DNA of 54,118 nucleotides. Source: a virus. This document shows positions 49,624 through 54,118 of the stretch, one piece after another; positions within the stretch are counted from its first letter, which is position 1; each line of letters begins with the position of its first letter. Made by a program: the position numbers and the translations under genes. The notes under the pieces are model-generated. The model was given only the letters and a program-made list of their open reading frames with translations, did no database searches and had not been told where the DNA came from. The stretch covers positions 1 through 54,118 of IMG/VR virus record IMGVR_UViG_3300046170_000018, one strand, 5' to 3'.

Positions 49624-50090
49624 GTACAAACTGGGATATTAGTACCGCATCCTATTCACAGGCTTTCAGTGTATCTTCACAAGACGCAACACCAATGAAT
49701 TTAAACTTTAACACTGCTGGCACTAAGATGTATATTCTTGGATGGGCTAACGACACAGTTTTTGAATATAATTTGTCTACTGCTTTTGATATTAGCACTG
49801 CATCGTATAGCAATAATTCTTTTTCAGTATCATCACAAGACGTTTCGCCTAGAAGTATTTTCTTTAACCCCGATGGCGATAAAATGTTTATGGCTGGGCA
49901 ATCAAGTGACACTGTTTATCAATACAGTTTATCAACTAATGACGATGTTTCTAGCGCATCCTATGACAACGTAAGTTTTGATATGTCGTCCCAAATCGTA
50001 GTTCCAAATGGTTTATTTTTTAAAAATGATGGCTCAAAAATGTATGTAGTAGATTTATCGGCAGACACTATTTACCAATATTCAACATAG
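49596..50090 (+). CDS. free-standing propeller protein, C-terminal part
   Basis: This frame carries the last three repeats (NFNTAGTKMYILG, FFNPDGDKMFMAG, FFKNDGSKMYVVD) and ends DTIYQYST. It needs the shift near 49596 to join its N-terminus. The first ATG in frame is at 49695, but a start there would break a repeat, so it is not a separate gene. It probably acts with the larger propeller protein at the tail tip. Confidence 0.65.
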   Translation, partial: DVEVLEYNLSTNWDISTASYSQAFSVSSQDATPMNLNFNTAGTKMYILGWANDTVFEYNLSTAFDISTASYSNNSFSVSSQDVSPRSIFFNPDGDKMFMAGQSSDTVYQYSLSTNDDVSSASYDNVSFDMSSQIVVPNGLFFKNDGSKMYVVDLSADTIYQYST

Positions 50091-50101
50091 AAGGAGCAAT
50101 T

Positions 50102-50620
50102 ATGTTTTTAGTAAAACTTACAAACGGTCAGCCCGACCAATTTCCATACAGCGTTGGGCAATTTCGCCGTGATAATCCGCAGACTAGCTTTCCTAAGCAG
50201 ATACCTAACACTATTCTGCGAAGGTATGCAGTCTATGAAGTAACTGAATTAGACAAACCAACCTATGACCCATTGGTGCAAACCCTAGTGCGTGGCACAC
50301 CTACACGGGAAGTTATACGGTTAAAGACAGAAGCTGACTGTACTGACCCTGAAACAAATGAAGTGGACACAGACCAAATAGGTCAGCCACTGTACGGGAA
50401 CGAATGGGAAGTAGCTTATACTGCTACTAACAAACCACAAGCTGATGCTGAGGCAGCGGTGCGTAACCAGCGTGACAGGTTACTTGCTGAGACAGACTGG
50501 ATGGCTTTGTCAGATATCACAATGTCGTCTGAAATGACAACATACCGCCAAGCACTGCGTGATGTACCAGCACAAGCTGGGTTTCCTTTCAGTGTAACTT
50601 GGCCTACAAAGCCGGAGTAG
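50102..50620 (+). CDS. tail fibre assembly chaperone-like protein
   Basis: A 172-residue protein. The N-terminus reads MFLVKLTNGQPDQFPYSVGQ and the C-terminal 55 residues, RNQRDRLLAETDWMALSD followed by YRQALRDVP and FPFSVTWP, match the phage tail-assembly-chaperone family (APC). Such proteins help fibres fold and attach and often end fibre gene clusters, as here. AAGGAG lies 5 bases before the ATG. Confidence 0.78.
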   Translation: MFLVKLTNGQPDQFPYSVGQFRRDNPQTSFPKQIPNTILRRYAVYEVTELDKPTYDPLVQTLVRGTPTREVIRLKTEADCTDPETNEVDTDQIGQPLYGNEWEVAYTATNKPQADAEAAVRNQRDRLLAETDWMALSDITMSSEMTTYRQALRDVPAQAGFPFSVTWPTKPE

Positions 50621-50624
50621 ATAA

Positions 50625-50831
50625 ATGAAACTAGAGCAGTCTGTAACCCCTGAACTTCGTGTGGCACTAGAACTAGAAGCGCATGAAAAAGAATGTGCAG
50701 TGCGTTACGCTGCTGTAGGTGAAAAACTAGAAGCACTAGACAAACGAATGTGGCGTATGGAAGCAATGATAATGGGTAGCACGATAATGGTAGTAGCTAT
50801 GGTGGTTACAGTATTTATGGGAATTAATTAA
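50625..50831 (+). CDS. small coiled-coil membrane protein
   Basis: A 68-residue protein. Residues 5-45 form an acidic/basic coiled coil (LRVALELEAHEKECAVRYAA) and residues 47-65 a membrane span (AMIMGSTIMVVAMVVTVFM). This layout is common in phages beside tail or lysis genes. A role in membrane binding during ejection or lysis is inferred. It lies tightly between the chaperone-like and internal virion genes. Confidence 0.55.
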   Translation: MKLEQSVTPELRVALELEAHEKECAVRYAAVGEKLEALDKRMWRMEAMIMGSTIMVVAMVVTVFMGIN

Positions 50832-50832
50832 T

Positions 50833-53481
50833 ATGGCAATGTTCAAAGGATTTAAACCTCAAGCAATGAATAAGATTGCAGGGGCTATGGGCTATCAAGG
50901 TGATATGAACCAGTTTCAGCAGTACGTTGACCAAGACCCTGCACGGCAACAGCAGATGAATATGTATACGAATGCTGCACGTATGATGGCAGCAGGTGGA
51001 TACGTACCGCAGTTTGAAGATGGTGGTTATGTTAATCCAGCAACTAGGTATACACTGCCCACGGCAGGTGATAGTGTAAGGACTATTCAAATAGGTTCTC
51101 CTCAAGATACAGCAGCAAATAGAAAGCGTTCTGCATATACAGACGAATTAAGATTAGCATTTAGAAATACCCCTGCTTATCAAGCACCTGCTCCTGTACA
51201 GCCACCTGCGCAACCACCTGCACAGCCTCCTGCACAGCCACCTGCTCAATCACCTGTACAGCCACCTGCTCCTGTACAACCACCTGTACAACCACCTGCG
51301 CAACCACCTGCACAGATTCCTTTTGATTTCGGACAAGGTCCTATACCTTTTGAAGGTGGACCAGCGATTGGACCAGAGGAAAGTGGACTGCCAACGCAGC
51401 CTAGACCAGAGCCGCAGCCTCAACCCCCTTCAAACAGAGGCGTTGTAACTAATCCAGACGGAACACAAGCTGGTACACCTACGGTAACAGGTGCTAGTCC
51501 TGCACAATATAATGTAACTCCCGCTACATATTATCAAGAAGGAGATGAGTTACCTGAAGGTGTAAATGTAGGCGATGAGAAAACAGCAGAAATCAAAAAC
51601 CAAGTTCCCGGTGTAGCACAGTTTAGTGTAGAACAAATGTATCAACCCGGTCTGCCTATTGGTGGTACAACAATTGCTACAGGCATTCAGCAAGACCCAA
51701 ATCAAATGGTCGCTCCGGGTACAGGTTCACTGACAGGTTCTGTACAAGTACCAACCGCTACTGCTGATACGTATCAGGCTGAACAGATTACACCATCACA
51801 AGCAAATCTTATGGATGCAGTACAGGCAGCACCTGAAGTAGATTCAGCTATGCAGGCTGTACAGGCAGCACAAACAAATCCGGATGACCCACGTTCTAAA
51901 ATTACTGCTGCGCAACAAACTACTTCATCAGTAGGTGATCTTACTGCTGCACAGGGTAATGCGCATTTAATTGATAATCCTGTACAACGTAACATTCAAA
52001 ACGGTGAGCTAATTAGTGGGGTTGCAGATGCAGCTACCGCCGCACAGTTTACAGAACAAATCCAAGCAGCTACTGCTACACCTTCACAAAAGGCTACTGT
52101 AGCAGGTCAGCTTGATGGATTAATGCAGCAGTTTGAGGGTGGTGCTACACCTGCTTGGGCTGCTGGTGCTATGCGTAAGGCTACAGCAACAATGGCTGCT
52201 CGTGGCTTAGGTGCATCCTCTCTTGCTGGTCAGGCTATCGTGCAAGCGGCTATGGAGTCTGCGTTACCTATTGCACAGGCTGACGCTGCCGTACAAGCGC
52301 AGTTTGAGGGGCAGAACCTATCTAACCGCCAACAACGTGCAATGCTTGCTGCGCAGCAACGTGCCACGTTTATGGGCATGGAGTTTGATCAAGCATTCCA
52401 GTCACGTGTACAGAACTCTGCACGTATTGGTGATATAGCTAACATGAACTTTACTGCAGAACAGCAGGTACAGCTTGAGAACTCTCGTGCTACTAACACG
52501 ATGAACTTAAACAACCTGTCTAACTCACAGGCAATGGTCATGGCTGAAGCCTCTGCACTAGCACAGTTGGACACACAGAACTTAAATAATAGGCAACAGT
52601 CAGCAGTACAGAATGCACAGAACTTCTTGCAGATGGATATGGCTAACTTGTCTAATCTACAACAGACAGAATTATTTAAAGCACAACAACGTGTTCAGTC
52701 TTTGTTTACGGATCAAGCCGCAACCAATGCTGCTGCACAGTTTAATGCATCCAGTGAAAATCAAGTTGATCAGTTCTTTCAAAACCTTGGCGCACAAGTG
52801 TCTCAATTTAATGCGACACAAGCTAATGCACAATCACAATACAATGCTGGTCAGGCTAATACAGTAAATCGTTTTAACGCAGAACTAAACAATCAACGTG
52901 ATCAGTTTAACGCACAGAACCAGCTTGTGATTGCACAAAGTAATGCACAGTGGCGTAGGCAGATAGCTACAGCAGATACGGCTGCAGTTAATCGTGCTAA
53001 TGAGTTAAATGCTAATGCTATTTTGGATATTAGTAAACGAGCTTATGATAATCTGTGGAATTTTTATGGTGACACGATGGAATGGGCGTGGACATCTGCT
53101 GAAAGTGAATTAGACAGATACAGTGCTATGGCTATTGCTGAATTAGATGCTGCAACATCTTCAGCAGCGGCTTCTGCTGCAGGTAGGTCTGCCGCTGGAA
53201 ATGCAATAGGTAGTTTAATTGGTACATTAGGCAGTGCATATTTATTTGGTCCTTGCTGGGTAGCACGTGAAGTATACGGCAAACAAAATGCTGAATGGTT
53301 TGTGTTCCGTACTTGGCTACAATATGATGCTCCTAGTTGGTTTAAAAAATTATACATGACACATGGTGAAAAGTATGCTAAACTAATTGCTAAAGTACCA
53401 CCATTAAAATGGGCCACAAAACAATTTATGGATATAGTAGTAAACAAGAAACGGAGAAAGCATAATGTCCAGACAATTTAA
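50833..53481 (+). CDS. large Gln/Ala-rich internal virion protein with PPAQ repeats
   Basis: An 882-residue protein. The N-terminus has AAGGYVPQFEDGGYVNPATRY, words related to the Gly-Gly motifs in the small late proteins. Residues about 117-158 are PPAQ/PPVQ repeats. From about residue 400 it is a very long Gln/Asn/Ala-rich helical region with repeats such as NLNNRQQ, QFNAxxxNQ. The end holds CWVAREVYGKQNAEWFVFR and a basic tail. It may be an ejected protein that forms a channel or tail extension. Confidence 0.65.
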   Translation: MAMFKGFKPQAMNKIAGAMGYQGDMNQFQQYVDQDPARQQQMNMYTNAARMMAAGGYVPQFEDGGYVNPATRYTLPTAGDSVRTIQIGSPQDTAANRKRSAYTDELRLAFRNTPAYQAPAPVQPPAQPPAQPPAQPPAQSPVQPPAPVQPPVQPPAQPPAQIPFDFGQGPIPFEGGPAIGPEESGLPTQPRPEPQPQPPSNRGVVTNPDGTQAGTPTVTGASPAQYNVTPATYYQEGDELPEGVNVGDEKTAEIKNQVPGVAQFSVEQMYQPGLPIGGTTIATGIQQDPNQMVAPGTGSLTGSVQVPTATADTYQAEQITPSQANLMDAVQAAPEVDSAMQAVQAAQTNPDDPRSKITAAQQTTSSVGDLTAAQGNAHLIDNPVQRNIQNGELISGVADAATAAQFTEQIQAATATPSQKATVAGQLDGLMQQFEGGATPAWAAGAMRKATATMAARGLGASSLAGQAIVQAAMESALPIAQADAAVQAQFEGQNLSNRQQRAMLAAQQRATFMGMEFDQAFQSRVQNSARIGDIANMNFTAEQQVQLENSRATNTMNLNNLSNSQAMVMAEASALAQLDTQNLNNRQQSAVQNAQNFLQMDMANLSNLQQTELFKAQQRVQSLFTDQAATNAAAQFNASSENQVDQFFQNLGAQVSQFNATQANAQSQYNAGQANTVNRFNAELNNQRDQFNAQNQLVIAQSNAQWRRQIATADTAAVNRANELNANAILDISKRAYDNLWNFYGDTMEWAWTSAESELDRYSAMAIAELDAATSSAAASAAGRSAAGNAIGSLIGTLGSAYLFGPCWVAREVYGKQNAEWFVFRTWLQYDAPSWFKKLYMTHGEKYAKLIAKVPPLKWATKQFMDIVVNKKRRKHNVQTI

Positions 53482-53704
53482 TGCTGCTAGAGAAGCCTAC
53501 AAACGTATGGATATTGAAGGATTTGAAAACTTAAAGACTATAAAAAAACCAGAAAAGACAGGTGGCCTATTAACTAGGTCTAATAATATGTCTAAAAAAA
53601 CAGATGGTCTTGACTACAATAATCCTGCTGTTCGTGTAGCTAAACAAATGCAAGTCATAAGAAAATACAGGGATGAAATAAATGGCGATAACGAATCAAC
53701 CTAG
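53465..53704 (+). CDS. 79-residue basic protein
   Basis: Begins MSRQFNAAREAYKRMDIEGF, with KKPEKTGGLLTRSNNMSKK and a helical end. It overlaps the preceding large gene by 17 bases and the next by 23. The high Lys/Asn content and position suggest a small virion or assembly protein. No family is recognised. Confidence 0.55.
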   Translation: MSRQFNAAREAYKRMDIEGFENLKTIKKPEKTGGLLTRSNNMSKKTDGLDYNNPAVRVAKQMQVIRKYRDEINGDNEST

Positions 53705-54118
53705 CTTTGATGCACCTATTCCGGGGCAGTCTTTAACTGCTGAGTTAGGTGCTAGACCATGGCAAACTCCTTCTAGATTTAGTACAGTAGATGATACCAT
53801 TGACTACTACATGGAACGTATGAGTAGTGAAGATTTCATGGTTCAACTAGCTGAAGTGCTAGAGTCTGGTGTGCCTGTTACATCTATTGCTAACTCTATT
53901 CAATTGTCTAGTGTTATGGAAAGTATACACACAGTAGATATTGGTATGCTTGTACTGCCTATGATTATGGAAATGATTATGATGATAGGTGACAGTGCAG
54001 GTGTTAAGTATGATACAGGTTTAGAAAACCCTAATAAGCCTATACTACGAGATTCGGCAATGGCTAAAGCTATTGCAGAGTATGAAGCAAACTTAAAAAA
54101 TAAAGATGAAGTAACCGA
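53682..54118 (+). CDS. unknown protein that runs off the right end (continues at 1)
   Basis: The ATG at 53682 opens 145 codons and two bases. The frame continues at base 1 for 24 more codons to a stop at 73, giving about 169 residues. The middle has a hydrophobic Met-rich span (IGMLVLPMIMEMIMMIG) and the end is acidic then basic. It overlaps the upstream gene by 23 bases. A membrane or virion role is possible but unknown. Confidence 0.65.
   Translation, partial: MAITNQPSFDAPIPGQSLTAELGARPWQTPSRFSTVDDTIDYYMERMSSEDFMVQLAEVLESGVPVTSIANSIQLSSVMESIHTVDIGMLVLPMIMEMIMMIGDSAGVKYDTGLENPNKPILRDSAMAKAIAEYEANLKNKDEVT

Overview
The window reads as the complete genome of a short-tailed marine phage (podovirus) with an alphaproteobacterial-type host. 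The best match I can name from memory is the HMO-2011 type, the group around the SAR116 phage HMO-2011. The main evidence is a family A DNA polymerase with a DnaJ-like CxxCxGxG zinc insertion between its exonuclease and polymerase parts. It sits with a TOPRIM primase, a DnaB-like helicase, T7-type endonuclease I, a PD-(D/E)XK exonuclease, a B12-dependent ribonucleotide reductase, MazG and a tyrosine integrase. There is no phage RNA polymerase. The tail has tubular proteins A and B and no tape measure. The last ORF runs off the right end and continues in frame into the left end, so the sequence is probably a circular or terminally redundant genome of about 54.1 kb cut at an arbitrary point.

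Layout. 1-5.28 kb (+): internal virion or late structural proteins, continuing from the right end. 5.29-5.37 kb: three hairpins between convergent transcription units. 5.37-18.33 kb (-): nucleotide metabolism and replication. 18.3-23.7 kb (-): many very small early-type genes, some new here because they are too short for usual gene callers. 23.72-24.62 kb: non-coding divergent control region with dense short palindromes and a consensus sigma-70 promoter pointing right. 24.6-28.1 kb (+): small basic proteins. 28.1-29.6 kb: holin-like proteins and lysozyme. 29.6-31.8 kb: terminase. 31.8-41.8 kb: portal, scaffold, capsid and tail tube. 41.8-50.6 kb: tail fibres and beta-propeller tail proteins with a chaperone-like gene. 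50.6-54.1 kb: large internal virion-type proteins.

How it works together. Host RNA polymerase probably transcribes everything: at least three TTGACA-N16/17-TATAA(T/C) promoters lie on the plus strand. The left-pointing block provides replication, recombination and dNTP supply. The right-pointing block provides lysis, packaging, head, tail and host recognition. A 16-bp inverted repeat, AGTCCAACATTGGACT, occurs five times between 20.9 and 24.0 kb, always in the same orientation. It is the best candidate for an undescribed regulatory or mobile palindrome system.

Caveat. Several essential genes (polymerase, reductase, exonuclease, a 1.2-kb-residue virion protein, a propeller protein) are split by one-base shifts, some in homopolymers. 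I read these as sequence errors, not real pseudogenes, and have given both the visible fragments and the reconstructed extent. All family calls come from motifs and memory, without database searches.
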